Positions 7,659-17,106 of a stretch of 64,000 bases of DNA are shown piece by piece (positions within the stretch are counted from its first letter, which is position 1; each line of letters begins with the position of its first letter). Both the position numbers and the translations under genes were made by a program. The notes beneath the pieces were generated by a model. It made no database searches, was not told the DNA's origin, and worked only from the letters and a program-made list of their open reading frames with translations. The DNA comes from an uncultured Porphyromonadaceae bacterium (GTDB taxonomy: Bacteria > Bacteroidota > Bacteroidia > Bacteroidales > Muribaculaceae): contig UQLL01000004.1 in assembly GCA_900541835.1 (NCBI GenBank), positions 1 to 64,000 on the forward strand, in the 5' to 3' direction.

Positions 7659-8609
7659 ATGGCTAAAACGAAAGTCTACAACAGCCTGATGGTGAACGTC
7701 AAGGACTATGTGATGATCATCATAGGCCTGATACTGTACGCCATCGGCTTCTGCGTGTTCATCCTGCCGCACCACATCGTCATCGGCGGCCTCACGGGCG
7801 TCGGCTCCCTGGTGCTCTTCGCCACCAACGGCCTCATTCCGGTGTCGGTGACGATTTATGCCTGCAACATCCTCATGCTCACCTTCGGCTACAGGATACT
7901 GGGGCGCACCTTCGTGCTGCGCACCATCTTCGGCGCCACCATCGCGGCCCTCACCATCGGCGTGCTCGAGGGCTACTTCACCTCCCACCCGCCCATCATC
8001 ACCGACGTGACGATGAGCCTGGTACTCGGCGCCATCCTCTGCGGCATGGGCGTCGGCACCGTCTTCGTCCACAACGGCTCGTCGGGCGGCACCGACATCG
8101 TCGCCGCCCTGGTCAACAAAGTCAGCAACGTCAGCGTAGGGCGCGCCATGATGATCACCGATATGACCATAGTGGCCTCCGGCATCTTTCTACCCTTCGA
8201 TGGCGACTTCTCCGCACGCCTCGAGGCACGCGTGCCCATGATCATCTACGGCTGGGTAGGCACATTCATCATCTCCTACATGACCGACAACCTCATCAAC
8301 ACCAACCGCCAGGCCAAGCAGTTCATCATCATCTCCGAAAAGTGGGAGGAAATCGCCAGCCAGATCAACGACAACGCCCATCGCGGCGTGACGGTGCTCG
8401 ACGGCGAGGGCTGGTACACCAAGCACAACGTCAAGCTGCTCATGGTCTGGTGCCGCAAGATTGAGTCGGTGACCATCTTCCGCATCGTCAAGAGCATCGA
8501 CGCCAATGCCCTCATCACCCAGAGCAACGTCAGCGGCGTCTACGGCAACGGCTTCGACCAGATGCGCATCAAGCTCAAGAAAAAGAAAGCCGAGAGCTGC
8601 AACTCTTAA
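7659..8609 (+). CDS. YitT family membrane protein
   Basis: 316 residues from ATG 7659; an in-frame TTG 30 bp upstream was rejected because the protein family begins near KVYNSLMVNVKDY. Five or six hydrophobic helices cover residues about 15-195, with the family's HHIVIGGLTGVG and HNGSSGGTDIVAA glycine-rich segments. A soluble C-terminal domain (about 215-300, FIIISEKWEEIASQI...GVTVLDGEGWYT) corresponds to DUF2179. The family is widespread and its transport or signalling role is unproven. It precedes a KefB-like antiporter by 23 bp and is likely cotranscribed with it. Confidence 0.85.
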   Translation: MAKTKVYNSLMVNVKDYVMIIIGLILYAIGFCVFILPHHIVIGGLTGVGSLVLFATNGLIPVSVTIYACNILMLTFGYRILGRTFVLRTIFGATIAALTIGVLEGYFTSHPPIITDVTMSLVLGAILCGMGVGTVFVHNGSSGGTDIVAALVNKVSNVSVGRAMMITDMTIVASGIFLPFDGDFSARLEARVPMIIYGWVGTFIISYMTDNLINTNRQAKQFIIISEKWEEIASQINDNAHRGVTVLDGEGWYTKHNVKLLMVWCRKIESVTIFRIVKSIDANALITQSNVSGVYGNGFDQMRIKLKKKKAESCNS

Positions 8610-8632
8610 CTTTTAACCTTTAACTGCCAATA

Positions 8633-10861
8633 GTGCACACCGAGCTACTAATCCGCGACCTGGCCTGGATACTGCTCCTCGGAGCGGTAGCCACCATCCT
8701 GTTCAAGAAACTGCGCCAGCCCGTGGTGCTCGGCTACATCCTGGCCGGCTTCCTGGCCAGCCCCAAGGTCACCTGGCTGCCGTCGGTCGTGACCGAGGCC
8801 AACATCGACTTCTGGGCCGAGCTGGGCATAATCGTGCTCATGTTCACCCTCGGCCTGGAGTTCAGCTTCCGCAAGCTCGTCCGCGCCGGAAGCGAGGCTG
8901 TCATCCCGGCACTGGTCATCATCGTGGGAATGTCCTTCGCCGGGTTCGGCGTCGGCAAGCTCCTGCACTTCGACGCCATCAACTGCATCTTCCTGGGCGG
9001 CATGGTCTCCATGTCCTCCACCACCATCATCCTCAAGGCCCTCACCGACCTGGGCCTGCGCCAGAAACGCTTCGCCCAGGTGGTGCTGGCGGTGCTGATT
9101 CTGGAAGACCTCTTCGCCGTCGTAATGCTGGTGCTGTTAAGCTCCATCGCCGTCGGACAGGTCGAGGGCATGGCGCTGGTCATGAGCATCGCCAAGCTCG
9201 TCTTCTTCCTGGTGATATGGTTCGTGGTGGGCGTCTACCTGCTGCCTCAGCTCTTCTCGCGCGGCAGCTCCTTCCTCAACGACGAGACGCTGCTCATCAT
9301 CTCCATGGGACTCTGCTTCGGCATGGCCGTCTTCAGCGTCTACTGCGGCTTCTCCCTGGAGCTGGGCGCCTTCGTCATGGGCTCCATACTGGCCGGCACC
9401 ATGCTCGCCGAGCGCATAGACAAGGTGGTAAAGCCGATAAAAGACCTCTTCGGCGCCGTCTTCTTCATCTCCGTGGGAATGATGGTAGACCCGACCGTCA
9501 TAGCCACCTACTGGGGGCAGATACTCATCCTGGCCGCCGTCGTGGTGGTCGGCATGATCATCTTCGGCACCCTCGGCATGCTCCTGGGCGGACAGCCACT
9601 GAAGGTAGCCATGGAGAGCGGCTTCTGCCTGACGCAGATCGGCGAGTTCTCCTTCATCATCGCCACCCTGGGCATGAGCCTCAAGGTCCTCTCTCCCGAG
9701 ATCTACCCGGTCATCGTGGCCGTGTCGGTGATCACCATCTTCACCACCCCCTACTTCATCAAGATGTCACAGCCCGCCTATAAGTGGGTGGAGAAACACC
9801 TTCCCGGCAGCTTCCGATTCCTCATCGACCGCTACTCCAAGCAGGGCGACGACACTTCCGAGACGCGCAAGCTCTGGCGTGCCGTGCTCAGCCGCTACTT
9901 CGTGCGCGTACTGCTCTACTCGGTGGTGCTCATCGCCATCATCCTCTGCTCGCGCACCTGGCTCCAGCCCTTCCTCATCGGCCTGACGGGCGCCCGCACG
10001 GGCCTGCTCGTGACATGCGCGGTGACGCTGCTGGGAATGTCACCCTTCCTGGGTGCGCTCCTGTTCGCCTCCTCCAGCCGCACCGAGCGGATGCGCCTGC
10101 ACTCCACCGCCGCCTTCTACGACGTGCCCCTGGTGGGCATGTGGGTGGTGCGCTACCTCGTGGTCTTCTTCTTCATCCTCTACTACGTGTCGCTCTGCTA
10201 CGGCGCCACGGTGGGCTGGCTCGCCGGAGCCGCCTTCTACGTGGTCATCATCGTGCTGGCCTCCACCGTACTGCGCCGCCAGTACAGGCGCATCGAGAAG
10301 AAGTTCGTCGATAACCTCAACGTGCGCGAGAACACGCGCCTGGGCCTCAACAACCAGCTCGTCAGCGACCTGCACCTGGCCTACATCGAGGTAGGGCCCA
10401 ATTCGCCCTTCGTCGGCGACCGCCTACAGGACTCCGGCCTGCGCCGCGACTACGGCATCAGCGTCAGCAGCATACAGCGCGGACAGCGCGTCCTGCCCCT
10501 GCCCACCAAGGAGAGCCGCATCTTCCCCGGCGACGTCCTCGGCGTCATCGGCACTGACGACCAGATCAAGAAGCTCAACGACGACATGGCCGGCTACGAA
10601 AGGCAGGCCCAGGCCATCGCCATCCACAACCCGCCCAAGATGGAGCTGGTCAGCGTCAAGCTCGGCCCCTCCTCCCCCATCGCCGACAAGTCCGTGGCCG
10701 AAAGCCACCTGACCGACAAATACTACGCCATGCTGGTAAAGATTCTCCGTCCCGACGGCGAATACATCCAGCCCGAGGCCGACACCCCTCTCCGCCCAGG
10801 CGACGTCATCTGGCTCGTCGGCGACCCCAGGATCATCGACACCCTACGCGGAACGAGCTGA
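8633..10861 (+). CDS. CPA2-type cation:proton antiporter with two TrkA-C domains
   Basis: 742 residues starting at GTG 8633. Residues 1-390 are a Na+/H+-exchanger-type membrane domain (LRQPVVLGYILAGFLASP, LILEDLFAVVMLVLLSS, QIGEFSFIIATLG). A further hydrophobic block follows at about 415-560. Two regulatory TrkA-C domains close the protein: about 580-660 (GLRRDYGISVSSI..IFPGDVLGVIG) and 672-742 (YYAMLVKILRPDGE..LRPGDVIWLVG). It lacks the NAD-binding TrkA-N domain of KefB/KefC, so ligand gating would run through the TrkA-C pair. The expected role is K+ or Na+ exchange for protons at the inner membrane. Confidence 0.85.
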   Translation: MHTELLIRDLAWILLLGAVATILFKKLRQPVVLGYILAGFLASPKVTWLPSVVTEANIDFWAELGIIVLMFTLGLEFSFRKLVRAGSEAVIPALVIIVGMSFAGFGVGKLLHFDAINCIFLGGMVSMSSTTIILKALTDLGLRQKRFAQVVLAVLILEDLFAVVMLVLLSSIAVGQVEGMALVMSIAKLVFFLVIWFVVGVYLLPQLFSRGSSFLNDETLLIISMGLCFGMAVFSVYCGFSLELGAFVMGSILAGTMLAERIDKVVKPIKDLFGAVFFISVGMMVDPTVIATYWGQILILAAVVVVGMIIFGTLGMLLGGQPLKVAMESGFCLTQIGEFSFIIATLGMSLKVLSPEIYPVIVAVSVITIFTTPYFIKMSQPAYKWVEKHLPGSFRFLIDRYSKQGDDTSETRKLWRAVLSRYFVRVLLYSVVLIAIILCSRTWLQPFLIGLTGARTGLLVTCAVTLLGMSPFLGALLFASSSRTERMRLHSTAAFYDVPLVGMWVVRYLVVFFFILYYVSLCYGATVGWLAGAAFYVVIIVLASTVLRRQYRRIEKKFVDNLNVRENTRLGLNNQLVSDLHLAYIEVGPNSPFVGDRLQDSGLRRDYGISVSSIQRGQRVLPLPTKESRIFPGDVLGVIGTDDQIKKLNDDMAGYERQAQAIAIHNPPKMELVSVKLGPSSPIADKSVAESHLTDKYYAMLVKILRPDGEYIQPEADTPLRPGDVIWLVGDPRIIDTLRGTS

Positions 10862-10919
10862 GAGCTGAAAAGACAGGCAAAGCCGCACGCGCGTCAGCCT
10901 ACTCTCAGCCCTCTCAGCT
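10856..10919. repeat. AGCTGAGAGCTG ... CTCTCAGCT element
   Basis: The spacer between the antiporter and guaA consists almost entirely of this dispersed inverted repeat. The left arm AGCTGAGAGCTG even covers the antiporter's TGA stop, and the right arm CTCTCAGCCCTCTCAGCT ends 13 bp before the guaA start. It contains a GCACGCGCGTC core like the other copies. Confidence 0.55.
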
Positions 10920-10932
10920 ATAAAAACAGACT

Positions 10933-12453
10933 ATGCAACGAATCATCATACTCGACTTCGGCTCCCAGTACACGCAGCTCATAGCGCGGCGCGTGCGCGA
11001 GCTGAACACCTACTGCGAGATTCACCCCTTCAACAAGTTCCCGGCCGACGCCGACAACGTGATAGGCGTGATCCTCAGCGGCTCTCCCTTCTCGGTCAAC
11101 GACCCCGAGGCGCCGCAGGTAGACCTCGCCACCCTGCGCGGACGCTGGCCCCTGCTCGGCATCTGCTACGGCGCACAGTACCTGGCCCGCTCCCTCGGTG
11201 GCACCGTCGAAAGCGCCGACACACGCGAATATGGCAAAGCCACCCTCACCTACGTCGACGGCGATGACGCCCTCATGAACGGCGTACACGAAGGCTCCGT
11301 AGTCTGGATGAGCCACGGCGACACCATCACCTCCGTGCCCGAGGCCCTGCAGCGCGTCGGCTCCACCGCCGACGTCAGCGAAGCCGCCTTCCGCATCCGA
11401 GGCGAACAGAGCTGGGGCGTACAGTTCCACCCCGAAGTCTACCACAGCCAGGACGGCATGACACTGCTCCGCAACTTCGTGCAGCACATCTGCGGCTCCG
11501 ACTGCGCCTGGACCCCCGACAGCTTCATAGAGAGCACCGTGGCCGACCTGCGCGCAAAGCTCGGCGACGACAAGGTGGTGCTCGCCCTCAGCGGCGGCGT
11601 CGACTCCACCGTGGCCGCCATGCTCCTCAACCGCGCCATCGGCGACCGACTCACCTGCATCTTCGTAGACAACGGCCTGCTCCGCCTCAACGAATTCAGC
11701 CAGGTCATGGAGGACTATACCCGCCTGGGCCTCAACGTAATCGGCGTCGACGCCAAGGAAGACTTCTACCAGGCACTGAGCGGTGTCACCGATCCCGAGC
11801 GCAAGCGCAAGATCATCGGCAAGGGCTTCATCGACATCTTCGATCGCGAGGCACACAAGCTCCAGGGCATCAAGTGGCTGGCACAGGGCACCATCTACCC
11901 CGACGTCATCGAGTCCCTGTCCATCACCGGCATGACCATCAAGAGCCACCACAACGTCGGTGGCCTGCCCGAAAAGATGAACCTCAAGCTCGTGGAGCCG
12001 CTGCGCCTGCTGTTCAAGGACGAAGTGCGGCGCGTTGGCCGCGCCCTCGGCATCCCCGACCGCTTCATCAGCCGCCATCCCTTCCCCGGCCCCGGCCTGG
12101 GCGTGCGCATCCTCGGCGACATCACCGCCGAGAAAGTCCGCATCCTCCAGGAAGCCGACCACATCTTCATCCAGGGCCTGCGCGACCACGGCCTCTACGA
12201 CAAAGTATGGCAGGCCGGCGTCGTGCTTCTGCCGATCAGGAGCGTCGGCGTCATGGGCGACGAGCGCACCTACGAGAACGTCGTGGCCCTGCGTGCCGTC
12301 AACTCCACCGACGGCATGACGGCCACCTGGACACCGCTGCCCCACGACTTCCTGGCCGAAGTCTCCAATGCCATCATCCGTCGCGTGCGCGGCGTGAACC
12401 GCTGCGTCTACGACATCTCCTCCAAGCCGCCCTCGACCATCGAGTGGGAATAA
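10933..12453 (+). CDS. guaA: GMP synthase (glutamine-hydrolysing)
   Basis: 506 residues, the normal length. It converts XMP to GMP with ATP and glutamine. The N-terminal class I amidotransferase domain has Cys78 (LLGICYGAQ) and His166/Glu168 (QFHPEVY). The ATP-pyrophosphatase domain has the P-loop SGGVDS at 220-225. The C-terminal dimerisation domain ends with the conserved KPPSTIEWE. The ATG at 10933 is right for the family (QRIIILDFGSQY). Confidence 0.97.
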   Translation: MQRIIILDFGSQYTQLIARRVRELNTYCEIHPFNKFPADADNVIGVILSGSPFSVNDPEAPQVDLATLRGRWPLLGICYGAQYLARSLGGTVESADTREYGKATLTYVDGDDALMNGVHEGSVVWMSHGDTITSVPEALQRVGSTADVSEAAFRIRGEQSWGVQFHPEVYHSQDGMTLLRNFVQHICGSDCAWTPDSFIESTVADLRAKLGDDKVVLALSGGVDSTVAAMLLNRAIGDRLTCIFVDNGLLRLNEFSQVMEDYTRLGLNVIGVDAKEDFYQALSGVTDPERKRKIIGKGFIDIFDREAHKLQGIKWLAQGTIYPDVIESLSITGMTIKSHHNVGGLPEKMNLKLVEPLRLLFKDEVRRVGRALGIPDRFISRHPFPGPGLGVRILGDITAEKVRILQEADHIFIQGLRDHGLYDKVWQAGVVLLPIRSVGVMGDERTYENVVALRAVNSTDGMTATWTPLPHDFLAEVSNAIIRRVRGVNRCVYDISSKPPSTIEWE

Positions 12454-12516
12454 TTCACCCACTCTTACACTCGGATTGAATCCTATTTCATACAATTAAA
12501 TCACCCACTTAGCAAG

Positions 12517-12564
12517 TGAACTGCACCCCAAAAGTTAGACACAAAACTTTTGGGGTGCAGTTCA
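12517..12564. repeat. perfect 20-bp inverted repeat resembling abutted IS ends
   Basis: 12517-12536 (TGAACTGCACCCCAAAAGTT) is exactly complementary to 12545-12564, with an 8-nt loop. The outer sequence TGAACTGCACCCCAAAAGTTAGAC resembles the terminal repeats of IS3-group elements. The site may be an internally deleted insertion sequence whose ends have come together. It would also serve as the guaA terminator. I see no transposase next to it. Confidence 0.5.
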
Positions 12565-12663
12565 TGTACAGGGGCTTTATTTGGAGATAAAAGTCCATTA
12601 GAAGAGCTTGAATTAGGCAAATATGGCATCCTAAAAGTCCTGAGACTTTTACACCGGCAAAAT

Positions 12664-12690
12664 AAAAAAATCAAGGCGGGCGCCTTGATT
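12664..12690 (-). terminator. rho-independent terminator of the RND operon
   Basis: On the minus strand a 10-bp stem (AATCAAGGCG with CGCCTTGATT, 12669-12690) is followed by a run of Ts (complement of 12664-12670). It lies about 70 bp beyond the stop of the leftward AcrB-like gene. Confidence 0.8.
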
Positions 12691-12758
12691 CCAGTCACCG
12701 GCTTTGAGTCCGGGGAAGATGCATCTCCTGTCAGCCAACGGTCGGAATATGTGTCCTG

Positions 12759-15700
12759 TCAGATGTTACCCGGGGTACCGCCGGTATCGTCCGACTCGTC
12801 ATCAGTATTGTCTGAGTTGGGTTTGGGTTTCAGTACCTTGAAGTATTTGGCAAGATATTTTTCCTGGAAACGCTGCATCAGATCCCATGCATCGGGTACG
12901 AACAGAGTGCCTATCAGCGCATTGACGAACATGCCGAATACCACCGCTGTGCCGAGCGCTATTCTTGAAGCCGCTCCGGCGCCTGAGGCGAAGAGCATAG
13001 GCATCACACCGAGCACGAAAGCAAAAGCCGTCATCATAATCGGGCGGAACCTGACTCTGCCGGCATCGTAGGCCGCTTTGGATATGTCCTGACCCGCCTC
13101 GCGGTATTCTTTGGCGTATTCCACAATCAGGATAGCATTCTTAGCCGATAGACCGAGCAGCAGAATCAGACCAATCTGAGTGTATATGCTCACACTCTGG
13201 CCCATGAGTATGCAGCCGATGGCCGTGCCGAGGATTGCAGTAGGCATTGACAGAATCACTGCCATAGGATCCGTCCATGATCCGTATTGAGCTGCCAGCA
13301 CAAGGAAAGTTATCATTATGGCAAACAGCAACACCATACTGATGGTGGTTGACGAACCCGTTTCCTGATAGGCAATGCCGGTCCATGCAAACGAGAAGTT
13401 TTCGCCGAGGCTCTCGTTGACCATCGCTTCCATGGCCTTTATGGCATCGCCGGAGCTGACACCGTGGGGTGGGGTTGCCGTTATAGAGGCAGTCTGATAC
13501 ATATTGTACCGGCTGACGTTTGCTTCGCCCATACTGCGGCCAACGCTGGCGAAGGAACCCATTGGCACCATCTCGCCTTTGGAGTTGCGCACGTTGATGC
13601 GCAATACATCTTCGGGATAAGCCCTTGCCGCACCTTTGCCGCTTATGTTGACATGATACATGCGGCCGAAGTCTTCGAATTCATTTACGAATCCGCCGCC
13701 AACATAGTTGCTCAGCGCCGAATATATGTCGTTGATGTCGAGGCCGAGCATCGATGCCTTGTCGCGGTCTATCTTCACCTGATATTGCGGCACTTCGCCT
13801 TCGTATAGCGAAGTCAGCTTACCCACCTTGCTGTATTTGGCAGAGGCACTTTCAAGCGTCTGTATGGCTTCGCCAAGCGCTTGCGCACCTAAGTTATTGA
13901 TGTCGAGCAGCTGCATCTGCAATCCCGAACTCTGTCCCAGTCCCGGAATGGCCGGCGGGTTGAGTGAGAATACCACAGGCTCCTGGAAAGTGGCACAGAT
14001 GCCATCGGCAGTGGCTATGATTTCGTCAATCTTCTCCTGCTTGGACTTGCGGTCTTTCCACGGTTCAAGCATCACGAAACAGCCTGCCATATTTGAACCG
14101 CTGCCCCCCATGAACGAGTGTCCGGCAGTGGAGAGAACATTCTTCACTCCCGGTATCCTTTTGATGGCCTTCATAACCTCGGTTGTCACCTTGTCGGTAC
14201 GTTCGAGCGATGCGCCTTCCGGCAATTGTATGTTCGTCATGAAATAGCCCATATCCTCCTCAGGAATATATGATGTGGGCAGGTCTGCATAAATTATAAA
14301 TGCAGGTATCACTATGGCAAAGAAGCATATAATTGCCACCCAGGGTTTCTTGAGGAAGTGCGCTACAATTTTGCAGTACACGGCAAGAGTGGCACCATAG
14401 CCCTTGCTGAACCAGCGGTAGAAGAAAAAAGTCTTGCCCTCCTTCTTGCTCGGTTTGAGGAACATAGCGCACATTGCCGGGGTGAAAGTCAGAGCGTTGA
14501 AGCCTGAGAAGGCGGTCGAGGCCGCGATGGTCAGGGCAAACTGTTTATACAGTTCGCCTGTAATGCCGCTCACGAACGCCGTGGGGATAAATACCGAAAG
14601 CAGAACCAGTACTTCGCCCACAATGGCACCTTGCAGCTCCTTCATGGCTTTAGTGGCAGCCTGCCGCGCAGTCATTTTCCCCTGATCGATGATGCGTTGG
14701 CAATCTTCCACCACCACAATGGCGTCATCGACAACGATGGCGATGGAAAGCACCAGGCCGAACAATGTCAGCGTGTTGAGCGAGAAGCCGAGCAGTTTCA
14801 TTACCGCGAAAGTGGCAATCAGCGACACGGGTATGGTGAGCATGGGTATTATTACTGCCCGCCAGCTCTGCAGGAATACAAGAATCACCAGCATCACAAG
14901 CAGAGTCGTCTCCACAAATGTCATGGCGAGGTCATCGATCGACTCGGTGATGTAATCGGTGGAGTCGAGCAGAATGTGATAATGAATACCCTGCGGGAAG
15001 TATTGTGACAGTTTGTTGAGTTCGGCCTTCACGCCCTTTGCCACTTCAAGAGCATTGGCACCGCTTTCCTGCGATATGGCAATCAGCGCAGTCTGCTTGC
15101 CGTTTACGCGGGCTATGTTGGTGTATGAATCGCTTCCGAGATCGACGCTGCCCACATCCTTAAGGCGCAGAAGGCCATCGGTGCCGTTGCCGCGGATTAT
15201 GATGTTCTCGAATTGGTCGGGAGTCTTCAGCATTCCCTGCGAAGTGAGAGTGAACTGGAATTCAGCACCTTGCGAGTCAGGCTGAGCGCCGAGAGTTCCC
15301 GCCGACACATTCACATTCTGTGCCTCGATAGCCGCTTTGACATCCGTCGGCTGCAGACCCCGGGCCTTCATCTTCATGGGGTCGAGCCATACACGCATGG
15401 AGTAATTGCCACCGCCGAAGGCACCCACATTGCCTACACCGTTGACACGCGACAGCGCATCGGTGATATGCAGCTGAGCGTAGTTGGTCAGATACAGGGC
15501 ATCGTAGTTGTAGGCCGAGTCGGCATCCAGCGAGATAAACATGAGTATGTCGGAAGATTCGGAATTTACCGATACACCCTGTTCAAGCACGGGCTCCGGC
15601 AGAGTGTTCTGCACCTGGCTCACACGGTTCTGCACCTTGACTGTGGCATCGTCAATGTCGGTGCCGTTTTCAAAAGTTATAGTCAGCTGATATGTGCCGT

Positions 15701-15956
15701 CAGAACCCGAATTGGAGCTCATATACATCATGCCTTCCACACCGTTGATCTGTTCCTCAAGCGGTTCGCCGACGGTGTTGGCTACAGTCTTGGCGTCTGC
15801 GCCGGGATAAGTGGCCATCACCATCACCGTAGGCGGAGATATGTTTGGATACTGAGCTATAGGCAGTGTGTAGAAAGTCAATGCACCCACCAGAATCATC
15901 AGTATGGCGATGACGATGGCGAATATCGGCCTGTCTATGAAAAATTTTGAGAACAT
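12759..15956 (-). CDS. RND efflux pump inner-membrane transporter (AcrB/HAE1-like)
   Basis: 1065 residues, full length for the HAE1 family. It is the proton-driven trimeric pump of a tripartite drug efflux system. It begins MFSKFFIDRPIFAIVIAI. The proton-relay aspartate pair is visible in helix 4 (VVDDAIVVVED), and the relay lysine in GLSAKNAILIVEYAKEY. Both large periplasmic loops are present (GSDGTYQLTITFENGTDID; MGYFMTNIQLPEGASLERTD). The ATG at 15954-15956 lies 4 bp after the adaptor's stop. It is the last gene of the operon and ends before a strong terminator. Confidence 0.95.
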   Translation of the reverse strand: MFSKFFIDRPIFAIVIAILMILVGALTFYTLPIAQYPNISPPTVMVMATYPGADAKTVANTVGEPLEEQINGVEGMMYMSSNSGSDGTYQLTITFENGTDIDDATVKVQNRVSQVQNTLPEPVLEQGVSVNSESSDILMFISLDADSAYNYDALYLTNYAQLHITDALSRVNGVGNVGAFGGGNYSMRVWLDPMKMKARGLQPTDVKAAIEAQNVNVSAGTLGAQPDSQGAEFQFTLTSQGMLKTPDQFENIIIRGNGTDGLLRLKDVGSVDLGSDSYTNIARVNGKQTALIAISQESGANALEVAKGVKAELNKLSQYFPQGIHYHILLDSTDYITESIDDLAMTFVETTLLVMLVILVFLQSWRAVIIPMLTIPVSLIATFAVMKLLGFSLNTLTLFGLVLSIAIVVDDAIVVVEDCQRIIDQGKMTARQAATKAMKELQGAIVGEVLVLLSVFIPTAFVSGITGELYKQFALTIAASTAFSGFNALTFTPAMCAMFLKPSKKEGKTFFFYRWFSKGYGATLAVYCKIVAHFLKKPWVAIICFFAIVIPAFIIYADLPTSYIPEEDMGYFMTNIQLPEGASLERTDKVTTEVMKAIKRIPGVKNVLSTAGHSFMGGSGSNMAGCFVMLEPWKDRKSKQEKIDEIIATADGICATFQEPVVFSLNPPAIPGLGQSSGLQMQLLDINNLGAQALGEAIQTLESASAKYSKVGKLTSLYEGEVPQYQVKIDRDKASMLGLDINDIYSALSNYVGGGFVNEFEDFGRMYHVNISGKGAARAYPEDVLRINVRNSKGEMVPMGSFASVGRSMGEANVSRYNMYQTASITATPPHGVSSGDAIKAMEAMVNESLGENFSFAWTGIAYQETGSSTTISMVLLFAIMITFLVLAAQYGSWTDPMAVILSMPTAILGTAIGCILMGQSVSIYTQIGLILLLGLSAKNAILIVEYAKEYREAGQDISKAAYDAGRVRFRPIMMTAFAFVLGVMPMLFASGAGAASRIALGTAVVFGMFVNALIGTLFVPDAWDLMQRFQEKYLAKYFKVLKPKPNSDNTDDESDDTGGTPGNI

Positions 15957-15960
15957 AAGC

Positions 15961-17106
15961 CTATTTTGCGATTGTGGGCTTCACTTTCATGCCTGGTTTC
16001 ACTTTCAGCAACGCTTTGGTGATGTAGCGGTCGCCTGGCTTCAGACCCTCCTCCACCACACGAAGCGAATCATGATACAGTTCTCCTACCGACAGCGGCG
16101 TATAGACAACCATGTCATTGCTGTTTACCACATATACATACTGCCCGCGCTGGTCGGTCTGCACTGCCGCATCTTTCACCAACATTGCGTGCGGCTCATT
16201 GCGGAAAGGCAGCGCTATGGTGGCGTACATGCCATCCTTAAGCTCGTTGTACGGATTCTGCACTTTGCCCTTCAGTTCAAGCGTGCCTGTGGCATTGTTT
16301 ACGCTCGGAGCCATGTAGCTTATGGCACCCGAGTAATCGTGGCTCAGACTCTGCGAGAAAGTTATGGGTATGGACGAGTAATCCATCGCCGGCCGCGAAT
16401 CGCCCGTAAACATCTCTATGTAGGCTCCGTCGGGGATGCTGAAGGTCACTTCCATCGATGTGTTGTCGTAGACAGTGGCCAGAGTGACAGGACTCATCTC
16501 TCCACCAACATAAGATCCCGGCTTCAGTGTGGCATCGGTGATATATCCGGCGAAAGGAGCGCGCACGGTGCAGTAGCCCAGTTTTGTTCTGGCATCCTGC
16601 AGCGAGGCTGCCGCGCTGCGTATCTATGCTGCAGCCTGATCCATTGTGCTTTTGGCCTGAATGACATCTATTTCCGCTGTTGCATCCGATTCATAGGCGC
16701 GTTTCAGAGCAGTGTAGCGGCGCGACGCATAGTCGTAGGCGCTGCGGGCATTGCTGAGTTGTGCCGTAGCCGATTTCACCGCATCGGAGTATATGGTGGA
16801 TTCTATGGTGAAAAGAGCCTGTCCGGCCCTTACGTAATCGCCGGGTTTGAACAACTGGCTCTTGATGGTGCCGTTCACGCGAGCCACGACATCGGCTTTG
16901 CTCACCGCTGCCAATATGCCCGGATATGACTTGCGTATCATGATGGAATCTTCCATCACCGGCGCCACACTTACGGTCATTTCTTCCGTTTCCTCGGTTT
17001 TGTCTTTGTGGCTGCATGCGGCGCAACCGAGCAGTATGGCGACTGCCGCTATGGCGGTTGCGGCGCTGTTTATGAAATTGCCTGATATGTAATGTCTGCG
17101 TGTCAT
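15961..17106 (-). pseudogene. RND periplasmic adaptor interrupted by an in-frame TAG
   Basis: Reading 17106 to 15961 gives 382 codons in one frame with a single internal TAG at 16624-16626 (codon 161). The first part has a signal/lipobox (LGCAAC) and the adaptor's lipoyl half and start of the hairpin (YVRAGQALFTIE, ARSAYDYASRRY). After the stop the frame continues with the rest of the hairpin, the second lipoyl half (TKLGYCTVRAPFAGYI), the beta-barrel and the membrane-proximal domain, ending PGMKVKPTIAK. Sequence around the stop reads DQAAA-stop-IRSAAAS, where Gln (CAG) would be natural. ATG 17104-17106 overlaps the upstream TolC-like stop as ATGA, so translation is coupled. Without suppression only a 160-residue fragment is made. 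The gene's natural terminus is also TAG. Confidence 0.88.

Noticed and set aside
10918..12495. A 525-codon open frame antisense to guaA, and similar long antisense frames over other core genes
   Set aside because: These arise from the very GC-rich codon usage of the real genes; their products are low-complexity and resemble no family.
12565..12660. Transposase helix-turn-helix remnant (reading LEELELGKYGILKVLRLL) beside the IS-like repeat
   Set aside because: The stretch is short and matches no OrfA signature I can recall; it runs straight into the RND operon's terminator.
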